NCBI RefSeq assembly: GCF_036345155.1
Contig: NZ_CP107772.1
Span: 7,936,001-8,000,000 of the forward strand
DNA: 64,000 nt
Direction: 5' to 3'
DNA from: Streptomyces sp. NBC_00582
GTDB lineage: Bacteria > Actinomycetota > Actinomycetes > Streptomycetales > Streptomycetaceae
In this document: piece by piece, positions 40,643 to 51,519 of the stretch
How the letters are laid out: every line of letters begins with the position of its first letter
Position numbering within the stretch: the first letter of the stretch is position 1
Notes under the pieces: generated by a model
The model's database searches: none
What the model saw: only the letters and a program-made list of their open reading frames with translations
What the model was told of the DNA's origin: nothing
Translations under genes and position numbers: made by a program

Positions 40643-41107
40643 TCAGCCCGCCGAGGGGGCGTCCCGCAGCAGACAGGTCAGCCGGGCGGTGCACACCCGC
40701 CGCCCCTCCTCGTCGCTGATCACGATCTCGTACGTCGCGGTCGACCGCCCCTGGTGCACGGGCGTGGCCACGCCGGTGACCAGGCCGGAGCGGACGCCCC
40801 GGTGGTGGGTGCAGTTCAGGTCGACCCCGACGGCGATCTTGGAGCTGCCGCCGTGCAGCATCGACCCGACCGAGCCGAGGGTCTCGGCCAGCACCGCGGA
40901 GGCGCCGCCGTGCAGCAGTCCGTACGGCTGGGTGTTGCCCTCCACCGGCATGGTGCCGACGACCCGGTCCGCGGAGGCCTCGACGATCTCGACCCCCATA
41001 CGGGAGCCGAGGTGCCCGGCCGAGAAGAGGGCCACGATGTCGATGCCGAGCGCGGCGTACTCCTCGATGACCTCCGCCGGGAACTTCACATGCTGCTGCT
41101 CGCCCAT
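40643..41107 (-). CDS. PaaI-family hotdog thioesterase
   Basis: 154 residues, hotdog fold. YGLLHGGASAVLAETLGSVGSM carries the HGG-x-x-x-x-x-x-E/D pattern of PaaI/YbgC-type thioesterases acting on aryl- or acyl-CoA. ATG 41107 opens the conserved part. A palindrome (41142-41159) lies 35 bases upstream and looks like a TetR-type operator. Confidence 0.88.
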   Translation of the reverse strand: MGEQQHVKFPAEVIEEYAALGIDIVALFSAGHLGSRMGVEIVEASADRVVGTMPVEGNTQPYGLLHGGASAVLAETLGSVGSMLHGGSSKIAVGVDLNCTHHRGVRSGLVTGVATPVHQGRSTATYEIVISDEEGRRVCTARLTCLLRDAPSAG

Positions 41108-41141
41108 GGGGCCGGGCTCCGTTCGTCGATCGCGTCCAGTC

Positions 41142-41154
41142 ACTGAGCAAACGC

Positions 41155-41159
<5 letters not shown>
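41142..41159. promoter_or_regulatory. Palindrome upstream of the thioesterase gene
   Basis: ACTGAGC, AAAC, GCTCAGT: perfect 7-bp arms. It covers the last codons of the upstream oxidoreductase gene and lies where the thioesterase promoter should be. The GAGCAAACGCTC core resembles sites used by TetR-family regulators; no such regulator is adjacent. Confidence 0.6.
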
Positions 41160-43434
<2,275 letters not shown>

Positions 43435-43587
43435 CGCACCCTCTCCTTCGTCCTGCGGTGTGCTGCCTCGGCGGTGTGCGCAGTGTGTTCGGTCGTGCAC
43501 GGTGCGTACCGTCCCGTGCGACATGCTTCCGCATCCTCGCACGGGGTCCTGACGGTCCCGGCGGGCGGGGCGTGCGAGGTGCGCAGT

Positions 43588-43623
43588 CAATGGTTGCGTA
43601 TGGGGCAATGGTTGCGGAAGGGG
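43588..43623. repeat. Two 18-bp direct repeats upstream of polA
   Basis: CAATGGTTGCGTATGGGG (43588-43605) and CAATGGTTGCGGAAGGGG (43606-43623), 16 of 18 matching, back to back. They lie 101-136 bases before the polA start, in a 289-bp gap that otherwise shows no gene. Confidence 0.7.
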
Positions 43624-43723
43624 CAACGGCCCGGGAAAGCCGTGCCGGCCCGCACCCGGCGCGGCGGCAGCCGTGGACCGTGGGCGGGGCCGAGTGTCAG
43701 TGGGGCGTGGCAGGATCGGGGGC

Positions 43724-46450
43724 GTGGCAGAGACAGCATCGAAGAAGACCGAGACCCCCGACGGCGGCAGCCGCCCGCGCCTGATGCTCATGGACGGGCA
43801 CTCGCTGGCCTACCGCGCGTTCTTCGCGCTGCCCGCGGAGAACTTCACCACCGCGACGGGCCAGCCGACGAACGCGATCTACGGCTTCGCGTCGATGCTG
43901 GCCAACACCCTGCGTGACGAGGCGCCCACGCACTTCGCGGTCGCCTTCGACGTCTCCCGCAAGACCTGGCGCTCCGAGGAGTTCACCGAGTACAAGGCGA
44001 ACCGCTCGAAGACCCCGGACGAGTTCAAGGGCCAGGTCGAGCTGATCGGCGAGCTGCTCGACGCGATGCACGTCTCGCGTTTCGCCGTCGACGGCTTCGA
44101 GGCCGACGACGTCATCGCCACGCTCGCCACCCAGGCCGAGGCCGAGGGCTTCGAGGTGCTGATCGTCACCGGCGACCGCGACTCCTTCCAGCTCGTCACC
44201 GAGCACACGACCGTCCTCTATCCGACGAAGGGCGTCTCCGAGCTGACGCGGTTCACCCCGGAGAAGGTCTTCGAGAAGTACGGACTGACGCCCGCCCAGT
44301 ACCCCGACTTCGCGGCGCTGCGCGGCGACCCGTCCGACAACCTCCCGGGCATCCCGGGCGTCGGCGAGAAGACGGCCGCGAAGTGGATCAACCAGTTCGG
44401 CTCGTTCGCCGATCTCGTCGAGCGCGTCGAGGAGGTCAAGGGCAAGGCAGGGCAGAACCTCCGCGACCACCTGGAGGCGGTCAAGCTCAACCGCCGCCTC
44501 ACCGAGATGGTCCGCACCGTGGAGCTGCCGAAGGCGGTCACCGACCTGGAGCGCGCCCCGTACGACCGCACGGCCGTCGCGCTGGTCCTGGACACCCTGG
44601 AGATCAGGAACCCCTCCCTGCGCGAGCGGCTCCTGGCCGTCGACCCGGGCGGCGCCGAGGCCGAGACGACCCCCGTGATCACCGCCGGCGTCGAGCTGGA
44701 CGGCACCGTGCTGGGCACGGGCGAGCTGGCCGGCTGGCTCGCCGACCACGCCGAGCAGGCCCTCGGCGTCGCCACCGTCGACACCTGGGCGCTGGGCGCC
44801 GGCTCGGTCGCCGAGGTCGCCCTGGCCACCGCCGACGGCCCGGCCGCCTGGTTCGACCCCTCCCGGCTCGACGAGGCCGACGAGCGGGCCTGGGCGGCCT
44901 GGCTGGCCGACGCGGACCGCCCCAAGGTCCTGCACAACGCCAAGGGCGCCATGCGCGTGTGCGCCGAGCACGGCTGGTCCGTCGCCGGCGTCCGCATGGA
45001 CACCGCCCTCGCCGCCTACCTGGTCAAGCCCGGCCGCCGCTCCTTCGACCTCGACGCGCTGTCCCTGGAGTACCTGGGCCGTGAACTGGCGCCCGCCGCC
45101 GCGGCCGACGGCCAGCTCGCCTTCGGCGCGGACGACGGCGCCGAGGCCGAGGCCCTCATGGTGCAGGCCCGCGCGATCCTCGACCTCGGCGAGGCCTTCC
45201 GCGGCAAGCTGGAGGAGGTCGGCGCGGCGGACCTGCTCCAGGACATGGAACTGCCCACCTCCGCCCTCCTCGCCCGCATGGAGCGGCACGGCATCGCCGC
45301 CGACCGCGCCCATCTCGAGGCCATGGAGCAGATGTTCGCCGGAGCCGTCCAGCAGGCCGTCAAGGAAGCGCACGCGGCCGCGGGCCACGAGTTCAACCTC
45401 GGCTCGCCCAAGCAGCTCCAGGAGGTCCTCTTCGGCGAACTGGCCCTGCCCAAGACCAAGAAGACCAAGACCGGCTACACCACCGACGCCGACGCCCTGG
45501 CCTGGCTCGCCGGCCAGACGGACAACGAACTGCCCGTCATCATGCTCCGCCACCGCGAGCAGGCGAAGCTCCGCGTCACCGTCGAGGGCCTGATCAAGAC
45601 CATCGCCGCCGACGGCCGCATCCACACCACCTTCAACCAGACCGTCGCCGCGACCGGCCGGCTGTCGTCCACCGACCCCAACCTCCAGAACATCCCGGTC
45701 CGCACCGACGAGGGCCGCGCGATCCGCCGCGGCTTCGTCGTCGGCGAGGGCTTCGAGTCCCTGATGACCGCCGACTACAGCCAGATCGAGCTGCGCGTGA
45801 TGGCCCACCTCTCCGAGGACGAGGGCCTGATCCGGGCGTTCACCTCCGGCGAGGACCTGCACACCACGGCCGCCTCCCAGGTGTTCGCCGTCGAACCGAC
45901 CGCGGTGGACGCGGAGATGCGCCGCAAGATCAAGGCCATGTCCTACGGCCTGGCCTACGGTCTGTCGGCGTTCGGCCTCTCCCAGCAGCTCAACATCGAG
46001 GCGGGCGAGGCCCGTGCGCTGATGGACGCCTACTTCGAGCGCTTCGGCGGCGTCCGCGACTATCTGCGCCGCGCCGTCGACGAGGCCCGGGCGACCGGCT
46101 ACACGGCGACCCTCTTCGGCCGCCGCCGCTACCTCCCCGACCTCAACAGCGACAACCGCCAGCGCCGTGAGGCGGCCGAGCGGATGGCGCTCAACGCGCC
46201 CATCCAGGGCACCGCGGCCGACATCGTCAAGATCGCCATGCTCAAGGTGGACGGCGCCCTGCGCGCGGCGGGCCACACCTCCCGCATGCTGCTCCAGGTC
46301 CACGACGAAATCGTCCTGGAGATCGCCCCCGGCGAGCGCGCGGCCGTGGAGGAACTGGTCCGCCGCGAGATGTCCGAAGCGGTCCACCTCAGGGCTCCCC
46401 TGGACGTCTCGGTGGGCGCGGGCCCGGACTGGGAGTCGGCGGCGCACTAG
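43724..46450 (+). CDS. polA: DNA polymerase I
   Basis: 908 residues from GTG 43724. N-terminal 5'-3' exonuclease (MLMDGHSLAYRAFFALP; VTGDRDSFQLV; GDPSDNLPGIPGVGEKTA), a middle 3'-5' exonuclease-like domain that lacks the DxE motif and is probably inactive, and the polymerase: QTVAATGRLSSTDPNLQNIP, motif A DYSQIELRVMAHLS (about 683), RRKIKAMSYGLAYGLS and motif C QVHDEIVLE (about 859). Repairs gaps and removes primers. Confidence 0.97.
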   Translation: MAETASKKTETPDGGSRPRLMLMDGHSLAYRAFFALPAENFTTATGQPTNAIYGFASMLANTLRDEAPTHFAVAFDVSRKTWRSEEFTEYKANRSKTPDEFKGQVELIGELLDAMHVSRFAVDGFEADDVIATLATQAEAEGFEVLIVTGDRDSFQLVTEHTTVLYPTKGVSELTRFTPEKVFEKYGLTPAQYPDFAALRGDPSDNLPGIPGVGEKTAAKWINQFGSFADLVERVEEVKGKAGQNLRDHLEAVKLNRRLTEMVRTVELPKAVTDLERAPYDRTAVALVLDTLEIRNPSLRERLLAVDPGGAEAETTPVITAGVELDGTVLGTGELAGWLADHAEQALGVATVDTWALGAGSVAEVALATADGPAAWFDPSRLDEADERAWAAWLADADRPKVLHNAKGAMRVCAEHGWSVAGVRMDTALAAYLVKPGRRSFDLDALSLEYLGRELAPAAAADGQLAFGADDGAEAEALMVQARAILDLGEAFRGKLEEVGAADLLQDMELPTSALLARMERHGIAADRAHLEAMEQMFAGAVQQAVKEAHAAAGHEFNLGSPKQLQEVLFGELALPKTKKTKTGYTTDADALAWLAGQTDNELPVIMLRHREQAKLRVTVEGLIKTIAADGRIHTTFNQTVAATGRLSSTDPNLQNIPVRTDEGRAIRRGFVVGEGFESLMTADYSQIELRVMAHLSEDEGLIRAFTSGEDLHTTAASQVFAVEPTAVDAEMRRKIKAMSYGLAYGLSAFGLSQQLNIEAGEARALMDAYFERFGGVRDYLRRAVDEARATGYTATLFGRRRYLPDLNSDNRQRREAAERMALNAPIQGTAADIVKIAMLKVDGALRAAGHTSRMLLQVHDEIVLEIAPGERAAVEELVRREMSEAVHLRAPLDVSVGAGPDWESAAH

Positions 46451-46465
46451 CCTCCGGCGGGGGAG

Positions 46466-46819
46466 CGGCGGCTTGCTCCCGCCGTGACGTGAAGAGGCCC
46501 GGTCGGCGGGGCCCGGGCCCTCGTCGCCGGGCCGGCGCTTGCTTTGCGCGTGGCGTGGAGAGGTCTGGTTGGCGGGGACGGGGTGGTCTTCGGGGGGTCG
46601 GCGCTTGTTTTGCGCGTGGCGTGGAGAGGTCTGGTTGGCGGGGACGGGGTGGTCTTCGGGGGGTCGGCGCTTGCTTTCCACGTGGCGTGGAGAGGTCTGG
46701 TTGGCGGGGACGGGGTGGTCTTCGGGGGGTCGGCGCTTGCTTTCCACGTGGCGTGGAGAGGCCCGGTCGGCGGGGACCGGGCCCTCGTCGCCGGGCCGGC
46801 GCTTGCTTTCCACGCGACG
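46466..46819. repeat. 66-bp tandem repeat array downstream of polA (5 units plus part)
   Basis: Units start near 46466, 46533, 46599, 46665, 46731 and 46797. The middle units are nearly identical; the outer ones carry GAGGCCCGGTCGGCGGG and a G/C-rich dyad (GCCCGGTC/GACCGGGC). The 66-bp period is a multiple of three, so both strands stay open as 22-residue repeats, but there is no start site or family support for a protein. The stretch 46451-46951 holds nothing else. Confidence 0.88.
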
Positions 46820-46951
46820 GCGAGCGGCCACGACGGCGCGGTACGGCGGTGCCCCTCCGTCCGTCACCCCCGGTACATCCCCCGAAGGGCCCTCACCCAC
46901 GTGGCCCCCGAGAACACGCCCCGCACACCCTCCGCCCGCCACGATGCCGCC

Positions 46952-47266
46952 ATGGGTATACGTACGCATCACCGCCGGACGGCCGTCGGCCGCGGCACGG
47001 CGACCGCGGACACTCAGGGCGCCCCCGGCGCGCCCCGCCCCCGGCGCCCGCTCCCCGCCCTCGCACCCGGGGCCTCCACAGCCCACGTCCCCGGCCTCCC
47101 GGCCGCCGCCCGCGTCGCGCACTCGGCCGAGCAGGTCCGCGCCTGCCTCACCCTCGCCCTGGCCGCCCTCAGCCGTCTGCACCGACGGAAACCGGTCCGC
47201 CGTATCACCGTCTTCGTCGCGACGACGCCCCTCAGCGCACGCCCTGACGGCTCCGCCCCACGCTGA
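46952..47266 (+). CDS. Hypothetical protein (104 aa), doubtful
   Basis: ATG 46952 starts MGIRTHHRRTAVGRG; Ala/Arg/Pro-rich with a helix AEQVRACLTLALAALSRLHRR. No motif. It overlaps the 3' end of the convergent membrane protein gene by 35 bases and has only a weak ribosome site. Could be chance in G/C-rich DNA. Confidence 0.3.
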   Translation: MGIRTHHRRTAVGRGTATADTQGAPGAPRPRRPLPALAPGASTAHVPGLPAAARVAHSAEQVRACLTLALAALSRLHRRKPVRRITVFVATTPLSARPDGSAPR

Positions 47267-48098
47267 CCCCGTCGGGCCGCCCGCCCGCCGCGTCCCCGGG
47301 GACCGGACGCCACACACGCACGGCGACGGCGTACAGCAGCAGCCCCAGCACCAGGCCCGCGCCCGCCCCGAAGCAGACCGTCGGGATCAGCTCCCACGGC
47401 TTCGCGCCGCGCGGCTCCCAGTACGCCCACCACCGCGACACCCGCCGCACGGCCCCCACCAGCGCGCAGCCGCCGATCACCGCGGCCGCCAGCCACCGGT
47501 CCCGCGCGGACAGCGCCGGCACCCCCACCGGCCCGCCCACCGGCGCCCGGCGCAGCGCGAGCACCACGAACACGGCGATCACGACGGCGGCCACGGCCGA
47601 ACCGCCGTACTGCAGATACCAGTACAGCGGCGAGCCCGCCACCGTCTCGCCCAGCACCGGGAACAGCCGCATGCCCCAGCGGTCGAGATGGGTGAAGGCG
47701 TCCCACACCACGTGGGTCAGCGAGCCGAGCACCGCGGAGACGTACCACCACGCCACCGTGGCGGGCCGCACGCGCGCGCGTGGCGCCCCACAGCGGGTGA
47801 GCGCGGCCGTCCGCGCCTGCCGGGACCGCGGCAGCAGCGCCACCAGCGGTTCGCGCACCAGCAGCCAGAGCCCCACCAGCGTCCAGGTCATGAGCACGTC
47901 GACGGTGAAGACACCGGGAAAGGAGTGGGTGACCTCACCGAACTCCATGGCCGCGGACAGGACGCTCGCCGCGTAGTACGTCAGATCGGGGGCGAAGGAA
48001 CCCGCCACGAGAACGGCCGGAACCAGCCGTCCACGGCCGGTTCCGTCGGGGCGCACCGCCGGCAGGACAGCCGCCGCGTGGCTCAGAGTGAACGGCAA
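47232..48098 (-). CDS. DUF4184-type integral membrane protein
   Basis: 288 residues with about six membrane segments. Opens LPFTLSHAAAVLPAV, the PFTxSHxAAxLP signature of DUF4184, with further histidines in LGSLTHVVWDAFTHLD, a pattern seen in membrane metal-dependent hydrolase-like proteins. The likely start is TTG 48098 with GGGAG 5 bases before it; the frame runs further but loses similarity. Function unknown. Confidence 0.82.
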   Translation of the reverse strand: MPFTLSHAAAVLPAVRPDGTGRGRLVPAVLVAGSFAPDLTYYAASVLSAAMEFGEVTHSFPGVFTVDVLMTWTLVGLWLLVREPLVALLPRSRQARTAALTRCGAPRARVRPATVAWWYVSAVLGSLTHVVWDAFTHLDRWGMRLFPVLGETVAGSPLYWYLQYGGSAVAAVVIAVFVVLALRRAPVGGPVGVPALSARDRWLAAAVIGGCALVGAVRRVSRWWAYWEPRGAKPWELIPTVCFGAGAGLVLGLLLYAVAVRVWRPVPGDAAGGRPDGVSVGRSRQGVR

Positions 48099-48255
48099 CG
48101 CGGCTCCCGGGGGCGGAGGGTCGAGGTCTTGACCGGCACGGTGATCGAAGACGTCCCGTGGGCGGGAGTGGTTCCCGGACGAACGGAACCCGGCCAACCG
48201 GTGAAATCGGCGTGCGAACGGGTGCCGGTGCAAAAGAAGTTGTCGTAGGGTCGCT

Positions 48256-48363
48256 GGGGTTGCCGTGCCGTCGGGTGCAGTCGAACAAAAGAACAGACCG
48301 CGCGGGCCTCTCCGGGTGCAACCCTCGGGGCGGTCCGATCGTCACAACAGCCGCAAGGGTTGC
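48256..48363 (+). other. Leader RNA with mutually exclusive pairing arms
   Basis: In the 349-bp gap 48099-48447, GGGTTGC occurs at 48257-48263 and 48357-48363, and its complement GCAACCC only once, at 48318-48324. The middle arm can pair with either outer arm. This is the kind of design used by riboswitches or attenuators before cell-wall hydrolase genes. It does not match the c-di-AMP (ydaO) consensus as I know it. No other feature was found in this gap. Confidence 0.35.
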
Positions 48364-48447
48364 CACAGCCACCACCCAGCGTGGTGCCGGCCGTGGCGCA
48401 GAGACAAGGACACGGGCGCTCGGGCGTCCACGGGAGGGGTTCGCTTC

Positions 48448-50211
48448 ATGTCGTCGGCGCATTTCGGCAGGAGGCTGCGCAAGGGAGCGGTCAACACCAC
48501 CGTGGCCGCACTGGCGGTCGCGGCGCTGGCCGCGTCCCAGGCACCGGACGTGACCGCGGGCGGGGTGAGCGGAAGCGGACAGGCCGCCGCCGACACCCCG
48601 GCGGCAGCGGACGCGAGCACCGACGGCAGCGCCACCGGCAACTCGCCGTACTACACGGACCTGCCGCCGCTGAACAGCCCGAACCCCGCGCCCAGCGAGA
48701 GCGCCACGACCAGCCCGGTCGGCACCGGCAGTTCCGAGGCGGGCATCCCCGCGACCGTCCTGGACGCCTACAAGAAGGCCGAGGCCGAGCTGGCGCAGTC
48801 CAAGCCCGGCTGCAACCTGCCGTGGCAACTCCTCGCCGCGATCGGCAAGGTCGAGTCCGGCCAGGCCCGCGGCGGCAACGTCAGCGCCGACGGCACCACC
48901 CTCTCGCCGATCCTCGGCCCGGTCCTCGACGGCAACGGCTTCGCCAACATCAGCGACACCGACAACGGCGCCTACGACGGCGACAGCACCTACGACCGGG
49001 CCGTCGGCCCCATGCAGTTCATCCCGTCCACCTGGGCGTGGGCCGGCCGCGACGGCAACGACGACGGCAAGAAGGACCCCAACAACATCTACGACGCCGC
49101 GCTCGCCGCCGGCCACTACCTGTGCCGCAACAACTGGGACATGTCCACCACCTCGGGCATGCGCAGCGCGATCCTCAGCTACAACAACTCGACGGCCTAC
49201 TACAACACCGTCATGTCGTGGCTGGAGTACTACCGCAAGGGCACGCACTCCATCCCCGACGGCACCGGCACCGTGCCCTCCGGCCGCAGCGACGACGAAC
49301 CGAGCACGCCGTCCACCCCGTCGACGCCCAGCACGCCGTCGGCCCCGAGCACGCCCAGCACCCCGTCGACGCCGAGCAGCCCGACGCCCACGCCGACCGA
49401 CACGGTCGACCACCTCGAGAACGCGGGCGGCACGGCCGCGTTCACCGCCATGGCGGGCGACGCCTTCACCACGAAGGTCAGCACCCGCGCGGAGACCGCG
49501 GCCGGCAAGGCCGTCGCCAAGGTCCGGGTCCGCTTCACCGTCGTCGGCGACACCGACCTCACGTTCGCGGGCGGCGAGAGCGTCGCCACGGTCGCCACCA
49601 ACAGCAAGGGCGTGGCCGTCGCGCCCGCGCTCCAGGCGGGCGAGAAGACCGGCACGTTCACCGTCCGCGCCACCATCGTGGGCCGCACGATCACCGCCCT
49701 CGACTACAAGGCCACCGTTACCGCGCGCGCCGCCGACGCCCTCGCCCGCACCACCGACGCCGCGCCGACCTGCGTCGCCGGCGGCGAGTTCGCCGACCAG
49801 GTCGAGGTGAAGGCCACCTACAAGGGCGCCGTGGCCGACAAGGTCGCCGCCACGGCCACCCTGATCAAGTCGGCCGACGACCCGACCGCCAACGACAAGG
49901 GCCCCTACTTCAAGGACGCCTCCGGCAACCCGGTCCGCACCCTGACGAACCTGCAGACCGACGCGAACGGCGTCCTCCAGCTGCCGAAGCTGTACGCGGA
50001 CGACACCGCCGGCACGTACCTGCTGCGCATCACCACCACCGGCGGAGCGACCCTCACGGTCGAACTGACCGTCACGGCCTCGGTGTCCACGACCCCGGAC
50101 CCGACGCCCAGCGAGTCCGCCTCCGCGAGCGCCTCCCCGAGTGCGAGCGCGAGTGCGAGCGCGAGTGCCACCGCCTCGGCGAGCGAGTCGTCGTCCACCT
50201 CCGGGTCGTAG
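48448..50211 (+). CDS. Secreted lytic transglycosylase with Ser/Thr/Pro linkers
   Basis: 587 residues. Signal peptide (RRLRKGAVNTTVAALAVAALAASQAPDVTA). Transglycosylase domain at about 95-265: PWQLLAAIGKVESGQ gives the catalytic Glu, followed by RAVGPMQFIPSTWAWAGRDGN and AALAAGHYLCRNN, as in MltB-type enzymes. A (PST)n linker comes next, then two beta-sandwich repeats and a Ser/Ala-rich tail. Cleaves peptidoglycan glycan strands outside the cell. GGAGGGG precedes ATG 48448. Confidence 0.9.
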   Translation: MSSAHFGRRLRKGAVNTTVAALAVAALAASQAPDVTAGGVSGSGQAAADTPAAADASTDGSATGNSPYYTDLPPLNSPNPAPSESATTSPVGTGSSEAGIPATVLDAYKKAEAELAQSKPGCNLPWQLLAAIGKVESGQARGGNVSADGTTLSPILGPVLDGNGFANISDTDNGAYDGDSTYDRAVGPMQFIPSTWAWAGRDGNDDGKKDPNNIYDAALAAGHYLCRNNWDMSTTSGMRSAILSYNNSTAYYNTVMSWLEYYRKGTHSIPDGTGTVPSGRSDDEPSTPSTPSTPSTPSAPSTPSTPSTPSSPTPTPTDTVDHLENAGGTAAFTAMAGDAFTTKVSTRAETAAGKAVAKVRVRFTVVGDTDLTFAGGESVATVATNSKGVAVAPALQAGEKTGTFTVRATIVGRTITALDYKATVTARAADALARTTDAAPTCVAGGEFADQVEVKATYKGAVADKVAATATLIKSADDPTANDKGPYFKDASGNPVRTLTNLQTDANGVLQLPKLYADDTAGTYLLRITTTGGATLTVELTVTASVSTTPDPTPSESASASASPSASASASASATASASESSSTSGS

Positions 50212-50238
50212 CCCGGCAGCACGCGCTCCCGTACGACC

Positions 50239-50274
50239 ACTGCGGCGCCCTTCCCGACGGAGGGGCGCCGCAGT
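50239..50274 (+). terminator. Hairpin terminator after the transglycosylase gene
   Basis: Perfect 12-bp stem (ACTGCGGCGCCC / GGGCGCCGCAGT) with a 12-base loop, 27 bases after the stop codon. Confidence 0.8.
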
Positions 50275-50370
50275 GCTGTCCGACGTGTTCTCATCTCACC
50301 CGCCGGTTGCTACGGTGCCGCACCTGACGCCCAGTCAGCTTTGACGGGCGGCTCTCGACGGGAGGCCCGT

Positions 50371-50505
50371 ATGCGCGCCCTGATCGCCGCGGCGACCGGT
50401 CTCGCCGTCGCGCTCGCCCTCGTCCTGACCCTCTCCGCGATCGGCACACCCACCGGCACGACGTCACCGAAACCGCTGCTGACCACCGTGCCCGCCCACC
50501 CGTAA
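50371..50505 (+). CDS. SPW_0924-type small membrane protein (44 aa)
   Basis: MRALIAAATGLAVALALVL... ends TSPKPLLTTVPAHP. One membrane segment and a conserved-looking KPLLTTVPAHP tail match the small SPW_0924 family that I recall from Streptomyces genomes. GGGAGG is 4-5 bases before ATG 50371. It is 21 bases upstream of the DUF3068 gene, likely one transcript. Function unknown. Confidence 0.8.
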   Translation: MRALIAAATGLAVALALVLTLSAIGTPTGTTSPKPLLTTVPAHP

Positions 50506-50526
50506 CCGCCCCGCAGGGAGGCCGAG

Positions 50527-51519
50527 ATGCGCCGCAAGACAAGCCTGGTCCTGCTCGCCCTCGCCGTGTTCTGCGCGGCCCTGGCCCCCCTGGTGCGCTG
50601 GTACGCCTTCCCGCGCCTGGCCAAGATCCCGGCGAACGAGTACCAGACGATGGTCCTGGAGGCGAGGAACGCCACCCTCCTCGACTACGGCACCATGACC
50701 GCCCGCACGGTCCCCAAGGTGACGATCGTGCAGACCCTCAAGGGCGATGTCGCGGCCTCCGAGAAGATAGAGAGGACGGCCGGCCGGGACGTCGTCGTCT
50801 GGGACGGCCTCTCCTACATCCAGGGCCCCGACGGCAAGATGGTCTCCAAGGTCCCCGAGCGCTACATCTTCGACGCCCACACCCAGGAGCCCGTCCACGC
50901 CACCGGCGAGATGGTCGACGGCGACCCGGTCCGCCGCGAGGGCATCGAGTTCAAGTGGCCGTTCCTGACGGAGAAGCGCGACTACCAGTACTTCGACGCC
51001 CAGACCCGCACCAGCAACCCCATCCACTACAAGGGCACCCAGGACTTCCGCGGGGTGAAGGTCTACTACTTCGAGCAGACCATCCCCTGGACCGAGGTCT
51101 CCATGCCGAAGACGATGCCCGTCGCCGGCATCACCCCCGAGACCGTCGCCAAGACCGGCACCACCCGCTGGTACACCACCGTCCGCAGGTTCTGGGTGGA
51201 ACCGCTCACCGGCGCGCCCGTCTACGGCGAGGAGATCCACCGCGAGGAACTGCGCGGCGGCACCCTCCTCGGCGGCCGCGCCAAGGTCACGGCGTTCGCC
51301 GGCCATGTGAAGATGCGCGAGGACTACACCGAGCACACCGTCGCCCTGGTCAAGCACAACCGCACCCTGGTCCTGCTGATGACCTCCTACCTGCCCTGGG
51401 GCTCCCTCACCCTCGGCGTCCTGCTCCTCGCCCTCGCCCTCTTCCTGGAGGCCCGCGGCCGCCGCCCGCTCGGTCCGCCCCCGGCACGGACGACCGCCCG
51501 CGAGCCGGTCAGCGCCTGA
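50527..51519 (+). CDS. DUF3068 (PorA-related) membrane-anchored protein
   Basis: 330 residues. N-terminal membrane segment (TSLVLLALAVFCAALAPLV), a large extracytoplasmic domain (FKWPFLTEKRDYQYFDAQTR, YYFEQTIPW, YTTVRRFWVEPLTGAPVYGEE) and a C-terminal segment (LTLGVLLLALALFLEA). The DAxTR-PxxYKG stretch is typical of DUF3068, an actinobacterial envelope family. Overlaps the convergent helicase gene by 11 bases. Confidence 0.88.
   Translation: MRRKTSLVLLALAVFCAALAPLVRWYAFPRLAKIPANEYQTMVLEARNATLLDYGTMTARTVPKVTIVQTLKGDVAASEKIERTAGRDVVVWDGLSYIQGPDGKMVSKVPERYIFDAHTQEPVHATGEMVDGDPVRREGIEFKWPFLTEKRDYQYFDAQTRTSNPIHYKGTQDFRGVKVYYFEQTIPWTEVSMPKTMPVAGITPETVAKTGTTRWYTTVRRFWVEPLTGAPVYGEEIHREELRGGTLLGGRAKVTAFAGHVKMREDYTEHTVALVKHNRTLVLLMTSYLPWGSLTLGVLLLALALFLEARGRRPLGPPPARTTAREPVSA

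Noticed and set aside
46489..47247. Repeat protein of 22-residue units after polA
   Set aside because: No start with a ribosome site, both strands equally open, Arg/Gly/Cys-rich composition unlike Streptomyces proteins.
43697..47317. 1206-codon minus-strand frame over polA and the 66-bp repeats
   Set aside because: Antisense to polA; no motifs; low-complexity composition.
48099..48447. c-di-AMP (ydaO-type) riboswitch before the lytic transglycosylase gene
   Set aside because: The expected conserved segments, such as GCTAACCCGG near the 3' side, are missing; only the alternative pairing was kept as an observation.
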